DNA of 64,000 nt from Ptychodera flava (Eukaryota; Hemichordata; Enteropneusta; Ptychoderidae), in contig NW_027248399.1 in assembly GCF_041260155.1 (NCBI RefSeq), forward strand, positions 399,001 through 463,000, written 5' to 3'. Each line of letters begins with the position of its first letter. Position 1 is the first letter of the stretch. The position numbers were made by a program, and so were the translations under genes. The notes under the pieces were generated by a model. It did not search any database, had not been told where the DNA came from, and saw only the letters and a list, made by a program, of their open reading frames with translations. Below, in pieces: positions 47,433 to 59,434 of the stretch.

Positions 47433-49228
47433 TGATGAAGGTATTCTGCTTCATGCTTAAAATTACAGTGAGAAACCCGGAAACATCATCCGGTTGAGTA
47501 ATGCGCACAACATTCAAAACAAGGAACGAGATCCTCTTTACAAAGATATTTATTATTCATTTTCGTGCAAAATGCGCTGTTTGTAACCCGGACATGCGCA
47601 AAAACAATATATTTATTTTTGGCGCTCTCGTGTCACGAGCATTTTTGTTATTTGTGAGTTTTTGCAACTCAACGCGTAGTCAAGCTATTTCTTTTTTCGT
47701 TGAGTTAATTTTTTAAAGTTTGGCTAAAATTTAAGATATGGATTGACACATCTGAAAGTCGCCGTTATCATTTTACATGAAGGAAAATGTCCATCCATCG
47801 AAATAAGTACATTTTATCTTTCAATGGGTTTCGCTTCTGTAGATCCAGATGTGGACCCATATTGCATTGATGAAACAAAAATAGCTGCGGCAAGAATCTT
47901 GGAGCGCATCTAAATTCTCCTAACAATTGTGCTACTTCTTGTGCTTTTTAAGTGTTTTACGGGTCTAGAAATCGGTAACCTTGTAACATGTTAACACTAG
48001 CGCTAGCAATGCTTACACTATAGCGGTTCTACATTGAAAATTGGTGTTTACTTGGGCCATTGAGACTAGGTTTTCAGTTCCCAGTGGACATACACACTGT
48101 GTAGCAGAAGGCTGTCGTTCAGTTCATGTATGGCCGTCATGCAAAACGTGTCAAAATTCGTCATATATTAAATCGCGTCCACAAAATTCATCAACCCGGC
48201 AAGACTTATTTAGAAATAATACGGAAAAAGTTCGAACGCAACCTAAATGCATATTCTCTTACAAACCAAGGCTGAGTTATGTGATTTGGACGAACATGCG
48301 ACACTCACTTATTGACAGCATTTTTACTGTAAGGTATTCCATATAGAGAAGCGTTATAGAATAAGCTTATAGAATGGGCGCTAGGAAACCTATCTCAGCG
48401 ATTTATGTATAAGACTCACATTTACGATCGCGATAATCGCCGAAATGTTGTAAATATATTTTATGCCGCTGACGAATGGTACCGAAGATGATCTCGGAAC
48501 TCTGGCGAGGTTTAATATAGTTACACATTTCGTACTTGACGTCTCTTTAAATCCTACGGATATTTCATAAATCCACGGGTTTTACGGTCAATATTCTGTG
48601 CCGTTTTCATTCACTAACTTGGTCGAATCATAAAAAAGTATTGAATCTTTTTTGAATGGCAAATTACATAGGTCATACCTTGCTTGCTCCCCACAACGAT
48701 TAAGTTCAGACCGACCACTGGTAACTGCAGTATCTCCGGACTTGTACCCAATGATGCATTGTATCTGCCTGCATCTATGGAACTAAAGAAGCAAGGCTTT
48801 TACAGTGATATTTATTTTTAGTAAAGTTGAGAATCACCTCGGCCAAATGGTCTTTATTTTGAGACCAACAGAGCGGTACCGAAATATGGCGTCTCTCCCA
48901 TCCATTCATATGTGTCCTTTTATGAAAAGCACGTGACCCATGTAATGCTTGTGACATGGCTTGGCCATCTGTTTCATCGGTAACGCACCTTGAGCCTTCA
49001 AGGCTTGATAAAATTCTAAAAATCACTTTTCATAAACAAATTAATTACCATTTTATCAATATATACTGTAACATACTTCTTTATTAGTTTATCTTATGGT
49101 TAATGCCGCAAGCACGGAAAACTTCTTTACTTCCCGAATTTTGAAGTGTGAGCTATTTCGCTTGTGTAAGGTTAGAGTTTATTGCCTCGCTGCGAAAAAT
49201 TTGTGTCAGTGTTTAGGCTCTCAACGAT

Positions 49229-49394
49229 CACTATAGGGAAAAATTGCGAGACTAGAGCGAGAAAATGACGCTTTCTCGCAATCAGTGAGAATCTGTTCTT
49301 ATTCTCACCGCTGTCGGTGTGAAATTTTAATCTGCACTGGAGATTGGTGAGAAATGCATTCCTTGGCAATTCCTCGCAATTTTTCCCTATAGTG
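49229..49394. mobile_element. CACTA-type miniature DNA transposon
   Basis: Perfect 22-bp inverted ends: CACTATAGGGAAAAATTGCG and its complement ending ...CCCTATAGTG, flanked on both sides by GAT (a 3-bp target duplication). CACTA ends with 3-bp duplications define the CACTA/EnSpm superfamily. At 166 bp it encodes nothing; the inside has GCGAGAAA-like subterminal motifs. Perfect ends suggest a recent insertion. Confidence 0.85.
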
Positions 49395-50049
49395 GATCTC
49401 TTATTGTTTGATTGGATTAATTTGTTTGATTCACCTCTGACCTGATGAACTTTACAATCTCCAAATATGTGTGTGTGTGTGTATTTATTTGCAGTGACGG
49501 GGTACTACATACCGCCGTACATTAGAAGGGAGGTGAATTACCGTAGTTGGTTCACTCCATGATATCAGCGCCAGTCTGCCAAAGTTTATTATTTCAATAT
49601 GCAAGTTACTGTGGTTTTAATATTTATACGTCTTGGGACTTGGGATAAGTAACGGTAACTCCACCGTGGGATAAAGTCTTCCAGAACCCCCTCCCTCCCC
49701 TGTTAAATCTGTCCAAGTCTTAAAGGTCTCCTCTTTGTTTACTCCACATTTCTATGCAGCCTTCGGTTGCGTCTTCACACTTTGCTGTCATAGAGCCAAG
49801 TGTGTATGTATTACCTGATGGTTACTTGACTGTGATAATATCACGCGAGAACGACTTCCTGCAGCACCCTGTGCAGCAAAGAAATCTGCTGGAACTGCAG
49901 ACTTGTATAGAGATACACAGTTAAAACACAGAGACAAGACATACAAAATTTAACAAATACAGAGAAAACAAATTTAATTTTAAAACTGTCTAAGGTTACA
50001 GAAAAAGGATCTATGTCGTTGTTGTCTGTCAACACGGAAGCAGGGTCCA

Positions 50050-51560
50050 CTTTGTGAAATCAAATCATGTTCACAACATTGCTGCCTCCAGATAGGGGCC
50101 TAATGATCTCAGTTCTTACACATACGGTTAAATAGAATGTATAATCCGAGGTAGATAAATGGTACATGAATCGGCTGTGGCTGTGGTGGTACGATAGGAA
50201 TGGCGCCCTCTTTTGGTATGTTGTTAGCTGTTGCTATGTCTCTTTAAAAATGTTTTATACAGAGGTTAGCGCAATAAATAACTCCACTGAGACAATAAAA
50301 AGAAATTAAGCAATAACTACAGAAAGATGACCCGAGAAATGTTCCTGCAAACTTGTTTAAGCGATTATCGAATCCGAAATCGATTCTAGCACCGAGCCTA
50401 GCTTCAACTCGTCGCTTGTGGTCGCGAACAACATATCGTCAGTCTATGGAGATTTGCATCTTCTGCGGTTGAGGAAGGTCCTGGTTGATGATGGGTAAAA
50501 TTCCCAATTACCTGAAGTTTCGGAGGCTGGCACTAGTGGCAGCAAAGCGAACGAAGCCATGTAGATTTTGTGAGATCACTGTGCCTGACACTTCGCTTGA
50601 TCAACGAACAGTGATGCCAACGTCATGCATGATGGTTCCATTCGATGTTCCAATGGTGACGGAGGTGTGACGAAACAAGTTCGCGTCCAAGTTTCGTTCC
50701 ATCCATTGCTGACGACACGATTTGTTTGCGACGTTGCGACGCGACGCGGAGAACATATTCATTCTTCTCTCAGCACTGTTCAGAGACGAAGGTCCTCTCT
50801 TATGCTCTTTCTGATGGAACCAAAACTTCCTAAAGTCAGCGGCATGCTGTGTTTCTATATCGAAATCGCATGATGAAGTCGACAAGTTTGACGTTTGGTA
50901 GCATTTGGATGCTAGGTTGTATCCTAGTAATTCAGATGTTTCTCATCGCCCCCGGTGATGCAAAAATCATCCAAGGGCATATGAAAACGGCTTCGGTAAG
51001 TTTCAGCATTTTTACGTCAATGCGCCAGGTGTCAGTATTTCTAATCACAGGTCCATCACTGACATCAACTTGTAAACTGGCTGAGTGGTAGAGTAGATGG
51101 CGAACTCCACTGGGATAATACGTTTACATAGAGGGTCCAATTTTATCACTGTACAAACTTCCTTCGCCTGAACTAGCATCATTGATTTCTCGGCAGTTGC
51201 ACGGGACACAAATTACAAGTTATCAGATTAAGTCAGTTGTTATATTACCACAATAAATAACATAGAGGTAACATATTACTGTACTTCCGGCATCCAAAAC
51301 CAATCAACATTGTTCATTCAACATGATCTGAACTTTGAAAAAGTCACGACTCCAAATTTCCCCAAACACAAACGGGACTTTGGTATGATTGACATATGTA
51401 TTTCAACTCGTTACTGACTTTGTATACTCCTCTGTTTTCTCTCCTTTTCAGAACTTCAATTTCATTGATAGGTTTTGTTTCCAGCCAAATGAAAAGGGAA
51501 CACTCCACTATGAAATTAAGTACAAAGCCGTAAGTATCACATTATACCGATAATGTAATT
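50050..51560 (+). repeat. Tandem duplication, left copy (TMEM145-like promoter to exon 2)
   Basis: Homologous to 62476 through the window end, about 12.4 kb apart. It covers upstream DNA, 5' UTR, exon 1, intron 1 and exon 2. Upstream and intronic DNA differ by many substitutions and indels, but 50683-50831 is identical to 63100-63248 (149 bp). Confidence 0.9.
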
Positions 51561-54500
51561 CTCTGACCTTGTACACCAAGTTGTCTTTGTGTTTAGCCAT
51601 CTAGTAATTCACACCTTGCAAACTTTTAATTTCTATATGAAATTTTGAAACCAATTAAATAATATTGCTTAGTGTGAAATCTCATTGGAAATATGCTTCT
51701 CTTACAAACAACTGTTACTACCGGTATGTTTGTTGGCGCAAAGCTATTTCAGTCTGTGTGAGCCAACTTCAAAATGTTAAACGTATTCCATAAACTGATT
51801 AGATCCATCTGCAGATTTTATCAGTATATGTCCATGGTTCAAAGGTCATGTGATGGGGATGCCGTACCAAATTGCCTTTAAGTTTTGCTAACTATGAACT
51901 GAATGGTGCCCAGAGCTGTTATCAGTAAACTGACAGTCCCAGTGATAATGCAGTGCAGTGGTGTGTTGAGGTGATTTTGTTTACATCCACCACATCTTAG
52001 TCTGAGGGGTCAACTTGTTGATATTTTGATAAAGGGATGGGGCAAGAAATTGTCTGTAGGACATGGTCCAAGAAAGTAATTTTTTTAGTTTGACCATCGG
52101 GAAATACAAAAATGGTCCATCATAACCACTAGAATCCACTGTACTTTACCTTCTCATTGCTGTAGGAAAACTGTTGTTACAAGTTACTGATGTTTAATGA
52201 TGAACCTGACCAATGGCCGTATATCCGAAAACATGAAGATACCTTGGTAGGTGTTTTGCTTGCTTTTAGTGAATCAAATGATATTTAAGTAGCTTCCTTT
52301 TCAAAAGTTAAGCTATTTCAATTCAAATGTCTATATATGTATATCTAGCATTTTATAAAATTTGTGGAAATAAGTTTTCAGGTCACTTAGAGCGCCATAA
52401 TATTTTTTCAGAACTTTTGTTTTGTGGTTTCCCTACACTTTCTGCATTGAATCCCTACACTGTAATTTAATGCCAAGTATTTAGCATATCAACACCACCT
52501 ATATGAGTATAATCTACATTGTTATTGTTGAAAATTGTATTCAAGTCCGGACTAGAATTCATTTTTAAACAATAAACACTGATCACTACACACATATATA
52601 CAAGCTGTGTTTGACAAAAAGAATACTCAAAATTTCAGCATGACAAACAGATAGGGTCAGACGCAGTATTTGATATACAGAAGCAGAATACTGAAAGACT
52701 TGCCACAAGTGACAGCTTATGTCCCTTTGATATGTACCAGTATGCTTATGATATTATGATCCTCTAGGCCAATGCCATGTTTTAGTGTACTACACAGCTT
52801 TTTGACCTTTTATTATTTACATCACTCATTCTCTTCAGACTTGTGGTGATAAGAAGGAAGCAATTCCAGGGACTCACAATTCCAAGCTGACATTGACTGA
52901 TGGGTATAATGGATGCAAGAAAGTGACTGACTCCGATGGCATTGAGGTAATACAGTTTTAGGTCATAAGTTAGCTTCGCCGGTTTGGCTCAATAAAGTTC
53001 TCTTTGATACAGGCAAATTTCATGTATTACATTTACATTGTACTGGGATATTGTATTCATTGTGCAAGAACTTTCCAAACCTTCCTATGCCAACAAAAAG
53101 ATATCAGAAATATCATGAATGAGTCAGAGATTTTTTGGCCACTGCTTCCTCATTACAAGCATTTCAAGCTTTGCATTCATGAAATGTGTGAGACTGTAAT
53201 ACAGTGGTTTTGATATCTAATGGAATAGCTATAGTAACTTGTTGTGTCAGTGCAAGATGGTGGTAACGGACATTTTGGTAGAAGTAATCATCATGCTGAA
53301 AATGATCTGAAATTACTTGTTACATTGACTTAAATTCAAATAGAGTATATTCTTTGTGTAGAGCCATTATTAAGTATTTATTAGAACAAGTTTTGCATTC
53401 AGATTTTGGAATCTAGTATTAATCCTTTGAGTGCTGTAATTTTTCCCACCAAAATTTTAGTGCAACATTTCACCAATTTTTATGAATTTATCTGTGAGTC
53501 TTTTATTAATTTTGGACAAAATGGACATCATTTTCATTGGCTACAGTTTTATCAAATTTCTGTAAAAATCTGAAACAAATTGACTAATAGGTATTTTTAT
53601 AAAGGTGACAAAAATTGACTTTGGCACTCAAAGAGTTAACAAACTGAAACTGACTTCCTAGCGCCCCTGTTCAATTATCAAATTTCTAGTTATGACCGTA
53701 CAAGACAAGTGAATTCCAATTGGTAAGATCGTTTTGTAAAGTCAACCATCAGCAATGTCTGACGTCTTGTTGACTGTACTCACCATTATTGTATGAACTC
53801 TTTATTTCAGTGGATGCACTGTGTTGGAGGTCGCTCCTTTCAAACACCCCGTGCACGTTGGTGGTACTTGGTGATGAGTAACTGTTATTCTGATGTAGCT
53901 ATGGACTTTGATTATAACATTACTATGACCAACGGTGTCAAGTTGTGGGATAAACACTTCTCAGCTGATGAAAGATGTAAGTATTGGGAAAGTTATCGCA
54001 ATACTAGTGATGAAAACCTATCGCATTAGTGCTCATTAAATTAAAGTTAAATGAAACTTGATGATACTGCTTTGATTCATTTTATGACATCAGTAAATTG
54101 AAAAAAAATCATGATCTGTGAAATCTATTAATGGTTAAACTGTAAAGGGCACAAAGTTGGCCATTTTTTGTGAATTTTGTTTGATACGAGTATTGTTTGA
54201 CATGTTGAAAGATACTCAATGAATGGGTGACCATTCATACCGGTATATTCGATCCTGGTTTAAGACACGATAAATGAAACCATTGCGAGAATGAATAAAC
54301 GATCCATTTATTCATTCTCGCGATGGTTTCATTTATCGTGTCTAAAATCGGGGTAGGATATATGTACGGTCACTCATTCATTCAGTATATTTTAACATGT
54401 CAAACAAAACATGTAGTATCTCGTATCAAACAGCATTCATGAAAAATGGCCAAGTTTGTCCTTTTAAAGTAAAACAGACATCACATGTATGATGCAGTCT

Positions 54501-57500
54501 GAAGACATGGTACTTCAACATTAGGACTAGAGTAGAACAAGAGACTACACAATAGACAAGAACAACACAAATAAAATATATCATTTGATGGACACTCCCT
54601 GTACTGAGTAGAGGCTGCATAGAGTGTACTGGTACATCTTCTGTACATTTGAGCAAACATTATTAAAATGTTCCTGTTACTGGTCCTAATTTTTTTCTGA
54701 TTTTCAATCTTTCAGATATTCTGGAAACCAATTTGGTGTTTATGGTTTTGTATTTCTTCCTGTCTGTGATCACCATCCGATTTTCCAGTAAGTAATGTAT
54801 ATGTCAAAATATTTACTTTTCAAGTTTGTATTGGATGATCCATGTTCTTTTCACTAAGCATTTGTCCAAATGTTTTCTTATCTAGGAATATTTGCTTGTC
54901 CAGTAAGTACTGGTCTTGGCAAGTTATAAATAAGATTTTTGTACTCTTACTGATGTTATAGAAAGCATTACTGCACTGAGTGTTTTTCAGGAAAAGGGTG
55001 AAAATTTACCTGAATAAAAATTTTAGTTGTTGAATACTTTGTGATTGCTGAATAGCAATGAGAGCGCAGCGTGAATGTGACTTTTAATGAAGCTCACAAG
55101 TACGACCATATCATACGAAATAGAGAAATATTCATACTGTAAAGCACACTCACACAATATAGCATTATAAAGGTGATTTAATTTGATTTGAAATACCCTG
55201 TGTTGTACTTACAGAGATTCTGTCAGAACGGAGATTTCTACACTCGACATACAAGTTGTTTGCCTTCTCAGTATTGGCAGAATTTTCCAGTTTGTTTCTA
55301 ATGACAATTGCATACGGCATGTACGGAAAGACCGGTTTACCGTATCCTGGATTGGAAATGTTCGGTAAGTGAATCACAAGTTAGTAGTAATAGGTCACCT
55401 GAAATGACAGATATGCCATGTACTGCTTTGTAACTTTTGTGTCCATGCCTCAGTCAATATATTTTATATTACATGAGATTACCCATAAATAAAATTGATG
55501 TGCAGGGTAGTAACTCCTGGTGCAGGAATCCAGTACAATAGAATGTAAGGAAACTTATCAATTGGAATGTTACTTCAACTATATTTCTTTGCTTCACAGA
55601 TATTACACTCAAATGATGACGGGGATCATCCAAGCCCTGACAATATTTTATGAATTTTTGCAATTTTCATAGTTCACATTATTCAATCAACAGAAAAACA
55701 AAATCATACTGATTTAAGAGAGTGAATATATGACTTGTGGATTTTATTTAGTTATTTATCTGTTTTTCTTTGTCTATTTTCTTATGTATTCCCAGCAAAC
55801 TTTATTGAATCAGCAGGAATTCTGGTCTTCATCTTGACAATCATTTTGCTTGGCAAAGGATTTACAATCACAAGGTAGAAAGGTTTTTCTCAAAATCCGT
55901 TAATAATCACCACCGACTGGTCAGACCATTGAAAATAAACTTCTCAGTCTGTTATGATTGGTTGCCCTTATCTTTATACCGTGTATCAAACCATATTTGA
56001 TATTCCTTCAATGAAGGATACTGCTGTGTATTTCACTTTTTACTGAGTATCCTCAAAATTCAAGTTTATATCTGTTGTTGCTAGCAAAGCACCAAATAAT
56101 ACAATTACTGTTCAATGTTTAATTTATTATAAAATGACATTTATAGAACAATTCCCCGTACTTGCCAGCCTAACATACGGTATACAAGATATTTGAAAAA
56201 GCATGCATAAGTTACTCAGTCAGGTTGACATAGAGTGCCTTTCACTTGCTTTGTGTCTCTTTATTACTTTTATTTTTTTCACTTTATTGCTCTGCATTGA
56301 ACTCTTAATTGTTATAAGTTTGTTGTGATTTAAAAAATACCATCAATGTATTTACTCTTTATTTTCACTTGTTGATTTATAAATAAATCAAAGAAAGACT
56401 AAAAAAAAAATGACATGTGTTTTCATTTCAACAGAGGTAAACTGAGTGAAGTGAGTTTGACAAAGCTGGCAGTCTTCATGACGGTATACACCATTGTGTA
56501 CTGTGCTCTGTACTTCTGTGAGGAAACCATGTTTGACCCAAGAGATGTTCTCTACAAATATGAATCTTATGCCGGCTATGGACTGATTGGACTGTATTTC
56601 ATTGGTAAGTGATTTGTACTGGAACTGGTATGAGGAATTAAATAACAACTAACAAATCAGTGGTTTGTGGAAAGAAATAGCACAGACTACTACAACAATC
56701 ATCTCATAGGATACAAACTGTTAATAATAGCACACATTAAATGCACTGATGTGTATTTCTTTTAAATTCAATGCTCTTGCCTTTCTGAGAAATTCTTTCA
56801 CAGTGACTGCCCATTCTCACAGTTCTGCATGACTGGTGAATCTCACCTGACTTCATGATCTCGACATTGATCCGGTATGACTGTGCCATACCATTTTCTT
56901 ACATTCATCATCATTGGCCATTAATGATACTCTACATGACCTTACATTCTTGTAGTTTTGGTGGTACTGGTATATGATAAGCTTCAATGTATAACACTTT
57001 ATTTACTGGTAGGAAAATAAGCCATATTTGTTTACAAATATGTGGCATTTCAGGAGAGAAATCTCGGCATAAGATTGCTTATTGTACTTTGTTTAGTAAA
57101 TTTGTGGATTTGATAACACCAATAAAAACATCACCATATAAGTTAGATAATTCAGTGTTCATGAACATAGCCAATTCACAGTATTATATCATTTCACTGT
57201 TCAGGATTTGTATGGACTCACTATGCCATCTACTTCTCCATCAAACATCACCCTGACATGGTAGAATTCTATGTTCAATTTGGTGTGGTATTCTCTTTCT
57301 GGTGGCTGGCTACTCCTGTGACTATCCTTGTCTGCAACTATGCTATCGATGCCTGGGTTAGGTAAGTACATACGGTACATGGTCTGTTAGCATGACATGC
57401 TGTCAATTACAATGCTTCTCAGTTAATGTATGTATTGCAGAATAATTGCGTTGTTCTACTCTGAATGGAGAAACTATAGTCTGACATTGACACTTAACCC

Positions 57501-59209
57501 ATCTTCATTTATCTTATCCCATCAGCATATAACACAGAGGCTGTGTGTAATATTATCTATTCCAGAGCTAAGGTTGTGAATGCATTGAGAGAGTTGTCAT
57601 CTGTATTGGACACATCTTCTTCCTGATACTGACCAGACCTAATGCTGCTAACAGGAACTTCCCATTCAACATCAAGACAACACAGGTCAGTGGATTTCAA
57701 AAAATATTCCCTCTAGTCTGTGTTCCCTTGAATGTAAGCAACAGCAAAGAAAATGAATGCATTGATTTGAATCCAAGTGTATCAGAGATGTATTTTGAAA
57801 AGTCAATATATACTGGTATATGTCCAAAGCGAATCTCTCCTATCATCAATGAGAAATCAATTGTCAATGATCATCTACCTTAGGATAAATTCCAATAATT
57901 TTATCTTACAGATTGATAGCCAGAAAGGATATTTTCCAGAAGCGTACACTGGTACCCCATCTGTATTGAAGGCTGAAGCTGGCAGATTTTAGATCTGAAG
58001 TTTACCGATCTCTTTGTTACAGACAAAACTCCTAAAGTCAAGCAGGCAGAACAAAGTCAGGTATTTATAGAATCTCTAACTGATAGTGCTATACCTGGTT
58101 TCATCATTCAGCTAAATACATTATTACACCAAAAGACATCGTCACACCATGATCCCTTTTGTTTGTAAATTTAATCTGGCAGAACAAAGTCAGGTATTGA
58201 TGGAATCTAGCTGATAGTGTTATTCCTAGTTTCACCCCTTTACCTAAAGACCTCATGACACCATGATCCTTATTGTTTGTATTTAATCTGTTAGTGAAAT
58301 GACTGAATTTGCAACAGTTTTAACCCTTTGAGCGACAAAATCTATTTTTCCCCCTTCATAATACAAACCAAGTCAATGTTTCTCAGGTTTTGGCCAAAAT
58401 TTTGAGAAAAAACTGTAGCCAATGAAATGTGATGTTCATTTGGTCCAAAATAATAAAAAATTACAGAAAAACTCATAAAAATTTAGTAAAATTTTGCACT
58501 AAAATTTTAGTGGGAGAAAATTACAGCGCTCAAAGGGTTAAGAAAAAAATGGATGTATTCTTTCGTCTTAATTACTGTTATTGTTCAACTGATAGTTTAC
58601 AATTAAATGTTTGCTTTGGCATGTGTACAATAAGATATTGCTATCACTGAAACATTGCAACCGCACTGCATTGTATTTTTAACACAATTATATTGACAAA
58701 ATCTAACCTAAGAATCAAGCTTTGAGTGAAACTTGGCTTTGGTAGCTTTTCATTACCATGGCATTGATATACTCAAGTAAATGAGGATGCTTCTTCCCTG
58801 CATGACACATAAAACGTGGATAAGATCTTAGAAGGGACAATTAGAACGGAGATATTTTTGTCACCTTTGTCAATGCACTGTAGTTTTGTTGGAATATTCT
58901 CTGTATGTTTTTTTCTGAAATTAACACTTTTTTTCAATTTTAAGCCATGTTCATAGATTTTATGCTAATGTTGCAATATTGATAATTGATAATTTTCTGG
59001 CGACTTAAACCTTTCAGTCTGATTTTCTTCTTTCGTTTTTTGAAATGCACACTTCAACAATAACTGATGGCACATTCCCATCATTTTATTCCTGTGTATT
59101 TTTTTTCTGACAGGGAGATTCCGCTGTGTCATCAGGCATCACCTTGGATGCATGGATTGAACGGGAAGGTCTGTGGGCACTCAGGAACGTCGTCATTAAG
59201 GAATATTAA
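50870..59209 (+). CDS. TMEM145-like: TMEM145-like seven-transmembrane protein (GPR180/TMEM145 family), 13 exons
   Basis: Exons: 50870-50995, 51452-51529, 52166-52246, 52839-52946, 53811-53976, 54716-54787, 55215-55364, 55796-55874, 56435-56604, 57205-57361, 57566-57685, 57912-58060, 59114-59209. About 517 codons: signal peptide (LGCILVIQMFLIAPGDA), a Cys-containing luminal/extracellular domain (FDRFCFQP-like start, CCYKLLMFND, WMHCVGGRSF, RARWWYLVMSNC), then seven hydrophobic helices from LVFMVLYFFLSVITI to VICIGHIFFLILTRP, and TRPNAANRNFP after helix 7, which is typical of the family. These proteins are GPCR-like membrane proteins of the secretory pathway with poorly known function. Two one-base losses are apparent: exon 11 (VVNA/ERVVICIG) and exon 12 (GRF/DLKFTDLF). 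Introns 4, 5 and 12 hold miniature transposons. An AATAAA follows the stop by ~220 bases. Confidence 0.92.
53419..53639 (+). mobile_element. TTAA-flanked miniature element (CCYTTTGAGYGC ends), copy A
   Basis: Starts TTAATCCTTTGAGTGCTG and ends GGCACTCAAAGAGTTAA. TTAA at both outer ends plus CCCTTTG-like termini fit a piggyBac-type non-autonomous element. The inside ('cattttcattggctacagttttat') is shared with copy B at 58320-58541 in opposite orientation. Intron 4 of the TMEM145-like gene. Confidence 0.8.
54143..54467. mobile_element. Palindromic miniature element (AGGGACAAAGT family), copy 2
   Basis: TAAAGGGCACAAAGTTGGCC...GGCCAAGTTTGTCCTTTTAAA, with arms sharing TTTGATACGAG, CAATGAATGGGTGACC and CGAGAATGAATAAA. 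Same order as 1772-2104. Intron 5 of the TMEM145-like gene. Confidence 0.85.
58044..58300 (+). repeat. Direct duplication of the exon 12 end and its splice donor
   Basis: GGCAGAACAAAGTCAGGTATT at 58047-58067 recurs near 58182, followed in both by 'gataGTG.TAT.CCT.GTTTCA' and 'cacCATGATCC.TTTTGTTTGTA'. Period about 135 bp, about 80-85% alike. The second copy carries the end of exon 12 plus a GTATT donor, so a decoy 5' splice site lies 135 bases downstream of the real one. Confidence 0.8.
58320..58541 (-). mobile_element. TTAA-flanked miniature element (CCYTTTGAGYGC ends), copy B
   Basis: TTAACCCTTTGAGCG...CGCTCAAAGGGTTAA. Reverse orientation of copy A (53419-53639), shown by 'actgtagccaatgaaatgtgatgtt'. 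Intron 12 of the TMEM145-like gene. Confidence 0.8.
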
Positions 59210-59428
59210 GGCCGTCATTTTCACCTGGGTCATCTTAGCAACTGTCAAGAGTTTTATACCATCTAGAGTACTTCTTTGGAACACTCACTGCTCAATTGAC
59301 ACTCTCAAAATATCTCATTCAATGTTCCATTTTGTACAGGACATTGCAACCATTATTCTCATTTGACCCGGGCCATCAAACGAAACTGACAAAAGTTCTG
59401 CCCCTGTAAATATTTATTGTTAACTTTT

Positions 59429-59434
59429 AATAAA
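59429..59434 (+). terminator. Poly(A) signal of the TMEM145-like gene
   Basis: AATAAA about 220 bases after the stop codon, followed by a TGTGTGCGTGTG-like GT-rich element at 59458-59471, as expected of a cleavage site. Confidence 0.7.

Larger units (their letters stand above)
44528..50050. other. Intergenic region between VioB-like and TMEM145-like genes
   Basis: Must hold the promoter of the minus-strand VioB-like gene and, at its right end, that of the TMEM145-like gene. I see no convincing exon. It contains the two microsatellites, the palindrome at 47397-47432 and the CACTA element listed separately. Confidence 0.5.

Noticed and set aside
48041-48346. 101-codon ORF with several Cys
   Set aside because: No splice context, no recognisable domain, surrounding DNA looks intergenic.
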